The notes under the pieces are model-generated. The model saw nothing but the letters and a program-made list of their open reading frames with translations. It ran no database searches and was not told where the DNA came from. Shown in pieces: positions 41,879-50,466 of a stretch of DNA of 64,000 nt (position 1 is its first letter; every line of letters begins with the position of its first letter). The stretch comes from Phycisphaeraceae bacterium (GTDB taxonomy: Bacteria; Planctomycetota; Phycisphaerae; Phycisphaerales; UBA1924): positions 124,001 to 188,000 of the forward strand of contig JACKHB010000005.1 of the NCBI GenBank assembly GCA_020639195.1, given 5' to 3'. The translations under genes and the position numbers were made by a program.

Positions 41879-44086
41879 TCAGATCGAGAGCCGCTCAGAG
41901 ACATACTGCCGCAACCGGCGCCACACCTGCGCCGCGATCGGCTGCGGCGAGGCGCGGAACCGCACGTGCGCCCGCTGCCCCGGCTGCGCCCCGCGAAGGC
42001 TCGCCTCGGGCGTCACCTCGACGAGGAAGTACGGAACCAGCGTCCGCTCCCCGGCCGGGTCGGTCGGATCCATCACGACCCGCCCACCGGCGCGGACCGA
42101 CAGCGCATCATCGGCGAGCGACGTGCCCGCCGCCGGGGCCAGCCGGGTCACATGCCCGTCGAGCCCGACGCCCGCCCGGCCCCGCACGCGGATCGTCGCC
42201 GGAACCCGCGCCGCCTCGGCGTCATCCGCGCCGGGGAACACGTACGCCCGGTCCCGGTCCGAGATCACCGCGCGGATCCGAAGTTCCTCGGTCGAAGCGA
42301 CCATTGCCAGCAGCGACCCCCGCGGCACGTACCGCCCCGTCAGATTGTCCAGATCAACGCCGGCGCCGCCCATCGCCACCAGCCGGCCGGAGACGGGCGC
42401 GCGGATCGTCAGGCCCTCGACGCGTCGGCGCACGCGCTCGAGCCGGTCTTCCAGTGCGCCGACCCGCTTCGCCGCGAGCCCGGCCTGGATCGGCGACTCG
42501 GCGATCGCGCGATCCAGATCGACTCTGGCCCGGGCGAGTTGCGCCGAGGTCGCCTCCAGCTCGCCGATCAGCTCGCGATTCTCAATCTCGATGAGCGGCT
42601 CGCCCTCCCGGACTTCGTCTCCGGCACTGGCGAGCACGCGCAGGATCACGCCGGACTCTCCCGCCCGCAGCACGCCGCGCCGGACCGGCTCGATCACGCC
42701 GTACGCCGTCGCGCCCGACGGGAACGGCACGACCCCGATGAGCGCGAGCAGCGCCGCGGCGCCCAACGCCGACACCCCGACGGCGCGCCCGCGTTTGCCC
42801 ATGAGACGCGATGAACCCAGCAGGTACGCGAGGCCCTTGAGCACCGGCCACACGAACCACAGCACCGCGAGCACCGCCGCGAGCACCAGTCCCAGCGTGA
42901 AGAACCGGCTCGCGACCAGCAGGAGGATCGAGATCCCGATGAACAGCCGATACGGCGGGCTCAGCACGCCGTACACGAGAATGAGCCACAGCTCGCCCCG
43001 CGCGCGGACCCACGGCGCATCGAGATTGCGCAGGCCGAAGGCGAACCGCTCGATGAGGTACTTCCAGATGTCCTTGGACCGCTGAGCGAGATTGGGAACC
43101 CCGGTCAGGTCGGTCAGGATGTAATAGCCGTCGTAGCGGAGCAGCGGATTGGCGTTGAAGATGAACGTCGCGACGCCCGAGACCACCATGATGTTGAACG
43201 CGATCGCGTGCGCCAGAGGCGCATCCTGGGGGGTGGTCAGCGCCCAGACGATTCCGGCGATCGAGGCGAAGAAGGACTCGACCAGCATGCCGGCCGCGGA
43301 AACCAGCACGCGCCGCCACGTGTCGGGGAACCGCCACGCGCTGGAGGCGTCGCAGTATGGCAGCGGAATCACCAGTGCGACGAGGATGACGCCGATCTCG
43401 GTGCAGCGGCCTCCCATGGCCTTGCAGGCCATCGCGTGTCCGAACTCGTGGATCGCGCGGATCACGATGAACACGCCGCCGAGCACGACGAGGTTCGCCG
43501 GGTCGAGGATCTCCGACAGGCCGTCGCCGAACTCGCGCCAGCGGGGCAGCACCAGCGACAGCGACAGGCCCGCGACGATCAGCCAAACGATCAGGCTGAG
43601 CCTGGAGAACACCGCGCGGCAGAGCCACTCGAGCCGCGCGAGCGCGGGCTCGGGGTTGAGCAGCGGGATCGTCGGAAAGATGAACCGGCCGGTCCTTCGA
43701 TGGAACCGCTCGGACTTGGCTTGGCGCACACGCTCGGTCACCATGTCGGGGGCGATGGGCTCGCTGCCCGAGAGCAGGCCGAACAGCTGCAGCTGCGCCA
43801 GGAGGCGCATGCACTCTCGCTGCGAGGGCGCGGCGTCGCCGAGTTGCCGACAGCACGATTCCCACGCCTGGTCGACACTCGCCCGTCCGTCGAGCATGCC
43901 CAGGAACAGGAACGCCGACTCGCTCATGCGGTAGTAGTGGCCGCCGGCGGGATCTTCGACGATGTACGCGGTCTCGGCGCCGAATCGTTGGCGGATGACG
44001 TGCGCGTGGGGGCTCAGGCGCGGTCGCGTCTCGGCCACGCGGTGCCACGACTCGCTGAATGAAGCGCGGACGTCGCGATCGAACAT
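41879..44086 (-). CDS. PqqD-like / site-2 protease / HlyD fusion membrane protein
   Basis: The 735-residue protein has three parts. Residues 20-105 look like a PqqD/RRE-type domain (YIVEDPAGGHYYRMSESAFLFLGMLDG). A site-2 protease region (about 160-480) has HEFGH at 213-217 and NPLLRYDGYY as the third metal ligand, with multiple membrane helices. From about 470 there is an HlyD-type periplasmic adaptor with a coiled coil (ELEATSAQLARARVDLDRAI) and barrel-sandwich halves. The ATG at 44086 is two bases after the HlyD stop; a GTG at 44095 would overlap it. Such M50 proteins occur with peptide-export adaptors. Confidence 0.82.
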   Translation of the reverse strand: MFDRDVRASFSESWHRVAETRPRLSPHAHVIRQRFGAETAYIVEDPAGGHYYRMSESAFLFLGMLDGRASVDQAWESCCRQLGDAAPSQRECMRLLAQLQLFGLLSGSEPIAPDMVTERVRQAKSERFHRRTGRFIFPTIPLLNPEPALARLEWLCRAVFSRLSLIVWLIVAGLSLSLVLPRWREFGDGLSEILDPANLVVLGGVFIVIRAIHEFGHAMACKAMGGRCTEIGVILVALVIPLPYCDASSAWRFPDTWRRVLVSAAGMLVESFFASIAGIVWALTTPQDAPLAHAIAFNIMVVSGVATFIFNANPLLRYDGYYILTDLTGVPNLAQRSKDIWKYLIERFAFGLRNLDAPWVRARGELWLILVYGVLSPPYRLFIGISILLLVASRFFTLGLVLAAVLAVLWFVWPVLKGLAYLLGSSRLMGKRGRAVGVSALGAAALLALIGVVPFPSGATAYGVIEPVRRGVLRAGESGVILRVLASAGDEVREGEPLIEIENRELIGELEATSAQLARARVDLDRAIAESPIQAGLAAKRVGALEDRLERVRRRVEGLTIRAPVSGRLVAMGGAGVDLDNLTGRYVPRGSLLAMVASTEELRIRAVISDRDRAYVFPGADDAEAARVPATIRVRGRAGVGLDGHVTRLAPAAGTSLADDALSVRAGGRVVMDPTDPAGERTLVPYFLVEVTPEASLRGAQPGQRAHVRFRASPQPIAAQVWRRLRQYVSERLSI

Positions 44087-44088
44087 GG

Positions 44089-45993
44089 CTACCACCAGAG
44101 GCGCAGGCGGATCTCGTCGGCGATCGGGCCGAGCACCGTGCGCAGAACGGTTGTCGATCCGGCCTTGAGGCGCACCGTGCCGGTCATGCCGGGGCGCAGC
44201 CAGGCGGCGCCGTCGTCCTGCGTGACCTCGGCTTCGACGAGGTAGACGTTGGCGCCGCGGACCGCCTCGGCGACGGGGTTGAGGCGGGTGACGCGGACCG
44301 GCACGCGCTGGTCGGGGAGCGCCTTGCTGACGAGCCAGCCCTCCCCGCCGACCTCGACGTCGCCGATGTCGCGCTCGTCAACCTGCACCACGATGACGCG
44401 CGTCGGGCCGACGATCTCGAAGAGCGGCTGGGTGGGCTCCACGCGGGCCCCGACAAAGTCCTCGAGATCGCCCCGGCTGACGATGCCCTGGATGGGGCTC
44501 CGGATCTCGGCTCGGGACAGGCTGTGATCGAGGAGCCTGAGCTGGGCGTCGACCTCGTCGATCGAGGCCTCGAGTTGGGCGGCCTCGCCGGCGCGGCCGG
44601 TGGACTGGGCCTGATCGCGCTGGGCGACGAATCCGAAGCGCCGCGATTCGAGTTCGAGACGCTGCAGTTCGAGCGGCTCGGTTCCCATCCTTGCGAGGAG
44701 TTGTCCCTCCTCCACGGGCGTGCCCGGGCGCACCAGCACTTCGTCAAGGAATCCCGAGAAGGGCGGGATGACGGTGCGGCTCACTCGGGCGCGGACCTCG
44801 GCCTCTCCGCGCACGCGAGCGGGGATCGGCACCAGTGCCGCGGCGAGGAGCAGGGCGAGCACGAGGAGCCCGATGAGCTTGGCGCCGGTGTGGCGTGGGC
44901 CGACGATGGCCGATCCCAGACGCAGGACGCGATCGCGCGCGACGGCGAGGACGCCCCGGTCGGCGAGCCGGCGCGTCCAGAGCGCCGGTCCGATGAACTC
45001 TGAGGCGAGGCGCAGCAGCGGGACCGATGCGGCGGGGAAGGGATCGTTGGCTTCGCGCTCCAGGACGGCGACGCCGACCAGGTCCCCCTCGACGCGCAGG
45101 GGCAGACTCAGGATGGCCGAGGGGCCGAACTTGAGGCTCAACTGCTCGTGGGCGCGGAGGACGCGCCGGCCGCCGGGATCGTCGCTCGTCGGCTCGGGCA
45201 GCGGGAAGATGAGTTCGACGTCCTGGAGTGCGCACTCTTCCATGACGGCTTCGAGTGACTCGATCGCGGGCGCGTGGCGATCGACGTCCTCCGAGCCGCT
45301 GACCGCGGCGACGCGGATGCGTCCGCCGGCCCGATCGACCAGTCCGATCGAGGCGCGGGTGCAGCCGAATCGCTGCTGGAGTTCGTGGCACATGAGCGAG
45401 CCCATGGCGCGCGCGTTCTGTCCCTGCTGGCTCGCGTCGAGCAGTTCGAGGGTCTGGCGCAGCAGCATGGCGCGGCGCGTTTCGAGCAGGGCCTGCTGTT
45501 CCCACACGAAGGATTCGAAGCGCGCACAGGAGAGGGCGAGGCGCTCGAGGCGGGCCTGCTCGTCTGGTGTCGCGCCGGCGGGGAGGACGGCGACGGTGGC
45601 GCCCTCGGCGCGGCCCGCGGCGATCAGCGGGGCCGCGAGGACGCGATGCGCGCGGCCCGCGTCGTAGAGGCCGGCTTTGGGGGCGATCGTGAGCGAGTCC
45701 GTCCGCGGCAGGCGCTGCTGCGCGACCTCGGCGCCGAGCCGTTCGAGGCGTCCGACCGCGGCGGCGTCGAGGGCGTCCTCGCTCTTGGGCCAGTTGGCGG
45801 CGACACCGCCTCGACGGGCCTGGGTGGGCGCGAGCACGATGACGCCGGCCCATGCGCCGACGAGCTTGCACTGGGATTCGAGCAGGGCCGCGAGGAACAC
45901 GTGGACGTCGCGGGCCGACTCAGACGTTGGCGCGCCGGTTCCGACGAGATCTCGAGATGGGCCCTGCGCCTGGGTAGCGGACCCGGTGCTCAT
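44089..45993 (-). CDS. GAF-domain HlyD-family periplasmic adaptor
   Basis: The 634-residue protein has a GAF-like sensor region at about 30-330 (LMCHELQQRFGCTRASIGLVDRAGGRIRVAAVSG), a single membrane helix (TGAKLIGLLVLALLLAAALVPIPA), and a HlyD adaptor with a coiled coil (RLELESRRFGFVAQRDQAQ) and barrel-sandwich domain (ARMGTEPLELQ...RSPIQGIVSRGDL). A cytoplasmic GAF domain on a membrane-fusion protein is unusual and could gate export by a small ligand. It precedes the protease fusion by a few bases. Confidence 0.8.
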   Translation of the reverse strand: MSTGSATQAQGPSRDLVGTGAPTSESARDVHVFLAALLESQCKLVGAWAGVIVLAPTQARRGGVAANWPKSEDALDAAAVGRLERLGAEVAQQRLPRTDSLTIAPKAGLYDAGRAHRVLAAPLIAAGRAEGATVAVLPAGATPDEQARLERLALSCARFESFVWEQQALLETRRAMLLRQTLELLDASQQGQNARAMGSLMCHELQQRFGCTRASIGLVDRAGGRIRVAAVSGSEDVDRHAPAIESLEAVMEECALQDVELIFPLPEPTSDDPGGRRVLRAHEQLSLKFGPSAILSLPLRVEGDLVGVAVLEREANDPFPAASVPLLRLASEFIGPALWTRRLADRGVLAVARDRVLRLGSAIVGPRHTGAKLIGLLVLALLLAAALVPIPARVRGEAEVRARVSRTVIPPFSGFLDEVLVRPGTPVEEGQLLARMGTEPLELQRLELESRRFGFVAQRDQAQSTGRAGEAAQLEASIDEVDAQLRLLDHSLSRAEIRSPIQGIVSRGDLEDFVGARVEPTQPLFEIVGPTRVIVVQVDERDIGDVEVGGEGWLVSKALPDQRVPVRVTRLNPVAEAVRGANVYLVEAEVTQDDGAAWLRPGMTGTVRLKAGSTTVLRTVLGPIADEIRLRLWW

Positions 45994-46041
45994 GCCGTCC
46001 CCGACAGTGCCCCCCGGCGCTGTTGACCGCGTGGGTTACGC

Positions 46042-46380
46042 TCAGTCCTCGCGCGTGAGGCGCGGGCCGGAGTCCGAGGCGGGGGCCTGCGGACGGGTCA
46101 GTTGGATCTCGCCGTTGCGCTCCTCGTACTGGCGGATGATCTGGCCGAGGCTGATGGCGAGGCGCTTGGCGCCGGACCAGTTCATGATGACGCGGCTGCC
46201 CACGGCGAAGAGGAGCGCGGGCTGGCCGTCGTTGCCCTGCATGGGCAGGTTCATGCCGAAGTCGAGCACCACTTCGTCCTGCGTCGTGCTGGTGCGAATG
46301 GTGTTGGCGTAGGACGAGGTCATCTTGGACTCGTCGATGCGGAGCTGGATCTGGCGCGACTGGGACTCGTTCTCGGCCAT
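46042..46380 (-). CDS. DUF3467 protein
   Basis: The 112-residue protein matches DUF3467: IQLRIDESKMTSSYANTIRTSTTQDEVVLDFGMN, then ALLFAVGSRVIMNWSGAKRLAISLGQIIRQYE. GGAG lies seven bases before the ATG. It is the first gene of the operon with the HlyD adaptor, the protease fusion and the short SecA; 48 bp separate it from the adaptor. Function of the family is not known. Confidence 0.8.
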   Translation of the reverse strand: MAENESQSRQIQLRIDESKMTSSYANTIRTSTTQDEVVLDFGMNLPMQGNDGQPALLFAVGSRVIMNWSGAKRLAISLGQIIRQYEERNGEIQLTRPQAPASDSGPRLTRED

Positions 46381-46640
46381 CGGGCGTCTCCTCGGGCTGG
46401 TCTCGTGGTGGCGGGCGTCCCCGTGGGATGCCCGGATCCGCGGCAGCGAGCACGCAGCCGCCGGGATCTGAAGGATAGACCGCGCGTGCGGCTGATCCAC
46501 CGAAAAGCCAGGGGTAGGGGGTGCCCCGGCGACCCCGTGGGGGTCCTGACGCCCTGTTCGCAGGCCCGGCGGGAGGGGTTGCACGCTGTGCGTCCAAAGC
46601 GCGCGCAGCCCGCGCGAATCGCGAGAGGTTTGGGGGGTAA

Positions 46641-46725
46641 TGCCGGAGGAGGGAATCGAACCCACACGTCCTTATCGGACAACGGATTTTGAATCCGTCG
46701 CGTCTGCCAGTTCCGCCACTCCGGC
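46641..46725 (-). tRNA. tRNA-Leu (CAA)
   Basis: An 85-base class II tRNA with acceptor GCCGGAG/CTCCGGC, anticodon stem ACGGA/TCCGT around TTCAAAA, and a long variable arm. The T stem GTGGG/CCCTC has one U-U mismatch. The discriminator is A; CCA is not encoded. Confidence 0.93.
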
Positions 46726-46798
46726 GCGGGAGAGACTGTAGCGGGGCGCGGGGGGCGTCGCGGCACTTCGGCTCGCGGCGCCGCCGAATCGCTGTGTC

Positions 46799-48136
46799 TT
46801 AAGGGGCGTCGGGCGGCTCTGCTCGTAGCGCGAGACGCGCGGATTTGCGCGGATAGAGGGCGAGGAGGACGGCCAGGCACCCGACAGCGCCCCACATGGG
46901 CACGCTGAACAGGCGCGTGTAGTCGGTCTTGTCGTCGGCGGTCTTGGCCCACTCGGCCACCCAGCCCGCGACCTTGCTTCCCACGATGATGCCGATGCCC
47001 ACGATGACGAGGTTGAAGAGGCTCTGGGCGCTGGCCCGGACATCGGGCGTGGTTTCCTCGTCGACGATCATGAAGGCGACGAAGATGAAGCAGCCGAAGC
47101 AGAAGCCGTGGAGCGCCACGCCGCTGATGAGCAGGGCGATCTCGGGGATGCCGGTCGAGCCCGCAATGGACTTGACATAGGCGAAGAGGAACATGCGCAG
47201 CGCGTAGGCGGCGATGCCGATGGCCAGGAGCCCCTTGCGGCTGATCGTCTTTGCGACCAAGGGGATGAGCGCGAGGACGGCGACCTCGGTCATCTGGCCG
47301 ATGGTCATGAGGCCGGCGCCTCCGACTCCGAAGACCTTGTTGATCGTCGTGGCGGTCTTGGACTGGAACTCGCCCAGGAAGGTGGAGGTGTGCACGAAGT
47401 AGAACTGGTGGATCATGGAGATCGGGACCGCCAGCAGGAAGAGCGTCACGAGGGGCTGGCGGCGGACTTCCTTGATGGCCTCCCACGAGGCGTTGGACTC
47501 CTTGGCCTGGCGGGCGGGAGGAGTGTGCGGCAGCGTGAAGCAGTACACGCCCATCAGTGCGCCCAGGATGGCGCTGAGCCTGAACGCATCGGCCATTCCG
47601 GCATGCTGTGCCGCGAGGATCTCCTCGGCGGTGCCTTCGCCGGGCGTATGGACGTTGAGCAGCCACTGACCGATGCCGATGCCGACGAAGATCCAGCCGA
47701 TTGTTCCCCAGACACGGACCTTGCCGAAGTCGCGGTCTCGGTCGGGCAGGTGATGGAAGGAGATGGAGTTGGTGAGGCTGAGAGTGGGGGAGTAGATGAT
47801 CGAGTAGCAGAGGCTCAAGAAAAGGAATTGCCCATACCCCTGGAGCGTGGCGAGCCGCCAGACGAGGATGGCGCCCATCAGGTGGCTGATTCCGAGGAAC
47901 TTCTCGGTGGCGAAGCGGCGATCGGCGATCTGTCCCGCGATGAACGGGGCGATGATGGCGCCGACGGCGCCCACGGCGAACATGTCGCCGATCTGGGACG
48001 GCGAGAAGCCGCGGTGACCGCTGAGGAAGGGCCAGAGGAGCGGCAGCCACGCGCCCCAGATGGCGTACTGAAGGAACATCATGACGCTCAGTCGCGTCCG
48101 CACCATGGATGCGTTGCGTTCGGCGGTGCTGTCCAT
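46799..48136 (-). CDS. Nucleoside:H+ symporter family MFS transporter
   Basis: The 445-residue protein has about twelve helices and NupG/XapB-type motifs: MMFLQYAIWGAWLPLLWPFL, ATEKFLGISHLMGAILVW, SLTNSISFHHLPDRDRDFGKVRVWGTIGWIFVGI. Related planctomycete proteins are annotated as nucleoside or xylo-oligosaccharide transporters. The start at 48136 excludes a longer frame that overlaps the divergent isomerase. It is divergent from the sugar isomerase, so a shared substrate is possible. Confidence 0.82.
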   Translation of the reverse strand: MDSTAERNASMVRTRLSVMMFLQYAIWGAWLPLLWPFLSGHRGFSPSQIGDMFAVGAVGAIIAPFIAGQIADRRFATEKFLGISHLMGAILVWRLATLQGYGQFLFLSLCYSIIYSPTLSLTNSISFHHLPDRDRDFGKVRVWGTIGWIFVGIGIGQWLLNVHTPGEGTAEEILAAQHAGMADAFRLSAILGALMGVYCFTLPHTPPARQAKESNASWEAIKEVRRQPLVTLFLLAVPISMIHQFYFVHTSTFLGEFQSKTATTINKVFGVGGAGLMTIGQMTEVAVLALIPLVAKTISRKGLLAIGIAAYALRMFLFAYVKSIAGSTGIPEIALLISGVALHGFCFGCFIFVAFMIVDEETTPDVRASAQSLFNLVIVGIGIIVGSKVAGWVAEWAKTADDKTDYTRLFSVPMWGAVGCLAVLLALYPRKSARLALRAEPPDAP

Positions 48137-48257
48137 CGGTGGTCTCCGGCGAGTCCGGGCGGATCCCGAAAGCGGCGAGTCTAGCGAGAGTCGGGCTGGG
48201 GTGTGTCCCGGTGGGGAGCGCGGATCGCTACCCTGTGAAACCCGAAAGGAGCCGGCC

Positions 48258-49253
48258 ATGGCACGACCCGTCACGCTCTTCACCGGTCAGTGGGCCGATC
48301 TCACACTCTCCGAGATGGCTCAGAGGGCGTCGGATTTCGGTTACGACGGGCTGGAGTTGGCGTGCTGGGGCGATCACTTCGAGGTGGACAGGGCGCTGTC
48401 GTCGGACGGGTACTGCCGCGGGAGGCGGGACATTCTCGAAGCGCAGGGGCTTGACTGCTTTGCGATCAGCAGCCATCTGGTGGGCCAGTGCGTCTGCGAC
48501 CCGATCGACGAGCGGCACAAGGCGATCATCCCGGCGAGGCTGTGGGGAGATGGCGACCCCGAGGGCGTGCGGCGGCGGTGCGCGCAGGAGATGAAGGACA
48601 CGGCCAAGGCGGCGGCGCTGATGGGCGTGAAGGTCGTCAACGGGTTCACGGGGTCATCGATCTGGCACAAGCTGTACTTCTTTCCGCCGACCGGGCAGGC
48701 GGACGTGGATGCGGGGTTCAGGGACTTTGCGGCGCGGTGGAACCCCATCTTCGATGCGTTCGATGCGGCGGGCGTGCGGTTCGCGCTGGAGGTGCACCCG
48801 ACGGAGATCGCCTACGACATCCACACGGCGCGGCGGGCGCTCGAGGCGGTTGGGCATCGCGAGGCGTTTGGGTTCAACTTCGATCCGTCGCATCTGATCT
48901 GGCAGGGAGTGGACCCCGCGCGGTTCATCGACACCTTCCCGGATCGGATCTACCACTGCCACATCAAGGACGCGATCCGCCGGCTGGACGGTGAGTCGTC
49001 GATCCTGGCGTCGCACCTGACGTTCGGGGATCGGCGGCGGGGGTGGGACTTCCGGTCGCCGGGGCGGGGCGAGGTGGAGTTCGAGGAGATCATCCGGGCG
49101 CTCAACCGGGCGCGGTATGCGGGGCCGCTGAGCGTGGAGTGGGAGGACACGGCGATGGACCGCGAGCACGGCGCGATGGAGGCGTGCGACCTGGTGCGCT
49201 CGATCGACTTCGCGCCGTCGGGGGTCGCGTTTGACGCGGCGTTCGAGCGGTAG
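48258..49253 (+). CDS. Sugar phosphate isomerase/epimerase (AP endonuclease 2-type TIM barrel)
   Basis: The 331-residue protein has the TIM-barrel start LFTGQWADLTLSEMAQRASDFGYDGLELACWGDHFEVD, metal ligands in ALEVHPTEIAYD, FNFDPSHLIWQG and YHCHIKDA, and LSVEWEDTAMD. AAAGGAG precedes the ATG at 48258. It would isomerise or epimerise a sugar or inositol derivative. Divergence from the transporter suggests a small uptake/catabolism unit. Confidence 0.85.
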   Translation: MARPVTLFTGQWADLTLSEMAQRASDFGYDGLELACWGDHFEVDRALSSDGYCRGRRDILEAQGLDCFAISSHLVGQCVCDPIDERHKAIIPARLWGDGDPEGVRRRCAQEMKDTAKAAALMGVKVVNGFTGSSIWHKLYFFPPTGQADVDAGFRDFAARWNPIFDAFDAAGVRFALEVHPTEIAYDIHTARRALEAVGHREAFGFNFDPSHLIWQGVDPARFIDTFPDRIYHCHIKDAIRRLDGESSILASHLTFGDRRRGWDFRSPGRGEVEFEEIIRALNRARYAGPLSVEWEDTAMDREHGAMEACDLVRSIDFAPSGVAFDAAFER

Positions 49254-49321
49254 GCGAGTTGGCAGCGACGGGCGCGTGCCTGTAGAGTGTCGCGGAGAGG
49301 GATTCAGCGAGGAGGTCGGCC

Positions 49322-49981
49322 ATGAGAACTCGGGGTCGTTCGATCGTCCTGCTCGCGGTGCTCTCGGCGATCGTGCTGGCGGGGTGCGGCTCGAAGGACG
49401 CGGCGACGGCGGCGGTGACGGCGCTGGAGAAGCAGTTCAGGTCGGGGGACGTGATCAAGGACCTGAGCGCCTCGGAGCGCGTCGCGTTCAGCCGGCTGAG
49501 CGATGGCTTTCGGTCCCGCGGACGGCACGTGGTCGAGGGCATGGGAGTGCAGTACCGGTTCGTGCGCGTGGAGGCGGTGCGCGTGGCCGAGGGCGATCTG
49601 ATGGAGCCGGTGGAAGGGGGCGAGCCCCGGGCGCGCGTGCAGGAGGGGGTGCTCAAGCGCGTCAAGGACGGCGAGATCGCGGGCGTCGCGGAGGTGACGG
49701 TGGAGGTGATCCCGAGCCGCAAGTGGCTCGAGGAGAACGCGTCGGTGCTGGTGCTGGGCGGCGGCGCGGGGCCGAGCCCCCGCGACCTGCAGCGTGCGTT
49801 CACGATGGTGCAGGGCAAGAGCGGATGGAGCCTCGCGACCGGCGAGGTGAAGACGCAGGCGGGCGCGATCCTGCGGCTGTACCGCGACACGGCGGCGCTC
49901 AAGGACAAGGTGTCCAAGCGCGAGCTGGCCGAGCGGCTCATCACCGATGCGCCCAAGGTCGAGCCGGCGCCCCAGGGCTGA
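49322..49981 (+). CDS. Unrecognised lipoprotein
   Basis: The 219-residue protein has a lipoprotein signal (SIVLLAVLSAIVLAGCGSK). The mature part is helical and charged (TALEKQFRSGDVIKDLSASERVAFSRL) with a late KSGWSLATGEVKTQAGAILRLYRDTAALKD. GAGGTCGG precedes the ATG. It is convergent with the YcfL-like gene. No family is recalled. Confidence 0.7.
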   Translation: MRTRGRSIVLLAVLSAIVLAGCGSKDAATAAVTALEKQFRSGDVIKDLSASERVAFSRLSDGFRSRGRHVVEGMGVQYRFVRVEAVRVAEGDLMEPVEGGEPRARVQEGVLKRVKDGEIAGVAEVTVEVIPSRKWLEENASVLVLGGGAGPSPRDLQRAFTMVQGKSGWSLATGEVKTQAGAILRLYRDTAALKDKVSKRELAERLITDAPKVEPAPQG

Positions 49982-49996
49982 GTTCGCGCGCGTGGA

Positions 49997-50419
49997 TCAG
50001 CGGGCGGGCCGGACTTCCAGGCGCCAATCGACGGCGCGCTGGTCGAGGGCGTTGGCCTCGAAGAACCGCTGAGCGCGGGATGGCAGGCGCTCGTACTGCC
50101 ACGCCTGCTGCGGCTCGATCGGGCGGCCGTCGGCGTCGAAGAAGATGAAACGGTATTGGGTGTTGAGCTCGCGCGGGCGCGTGATGGCCCGGATGGGCAC
50201 GGTGACGCGCAGCGGCTGGTCGGGGCCCTTGGTCACGATGGGCTCGCTGACGACGACGTAGGGCACGAGTTCGTCGAGGATGGAGATGTTGGGGTAGTTG
50301 ACGCGCGGCACGGGGTCGGCCATGGCGCCCGGGGCGCTGGCGTCGCGCGTGGCGCAGCCGGTGAGGGCGAGGACGGACGTGGTGATCGCGGCACACACAC
50401 AGAGGCGATTGGTGGTCAT
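49997..50419 (-). CDS. YcfL-like lipoprotein (DUF1425)
   Basis: The 140-residue lipoprotein has SVLALTGCATR as lipobox and the DUF1425 core: VPYVVVSEPIVTKGPDQPLRVTVPIRAITRPRELNTQYRFIFFDADGRPIEP. In E. coli ycfL precedes lpoB. Here it is last in a four-gene lipoprotein operon. The start at 50419 gives the signal peptide. Confidence 0.8.
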   Translation of the reverse strand: MTTNRLCVCAAITTSVLALTGCATRDASAPGAMADPVPRVNYPNISILDELVPYVVVSEPIVTKGPDQPLRVTVPIRAITRPRELNTQYRFIFFDADGRPIEPQQAWQYERLPSRAQRFFEANALDQRAVDWRLEVRPAR

Positions 50420-50466
50420 GGTCTGGTCTCCCTTGGGGGTCCTGCGTTGGGTGTGATTGAACGTGG

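Noticed and set aside
40380..43085. A 901-codon plus-strand frame across the SecA-like and protease genes
   Set aside because: Antisense to genes with clear motifs; composition is typical of GC-driven shadow frames.
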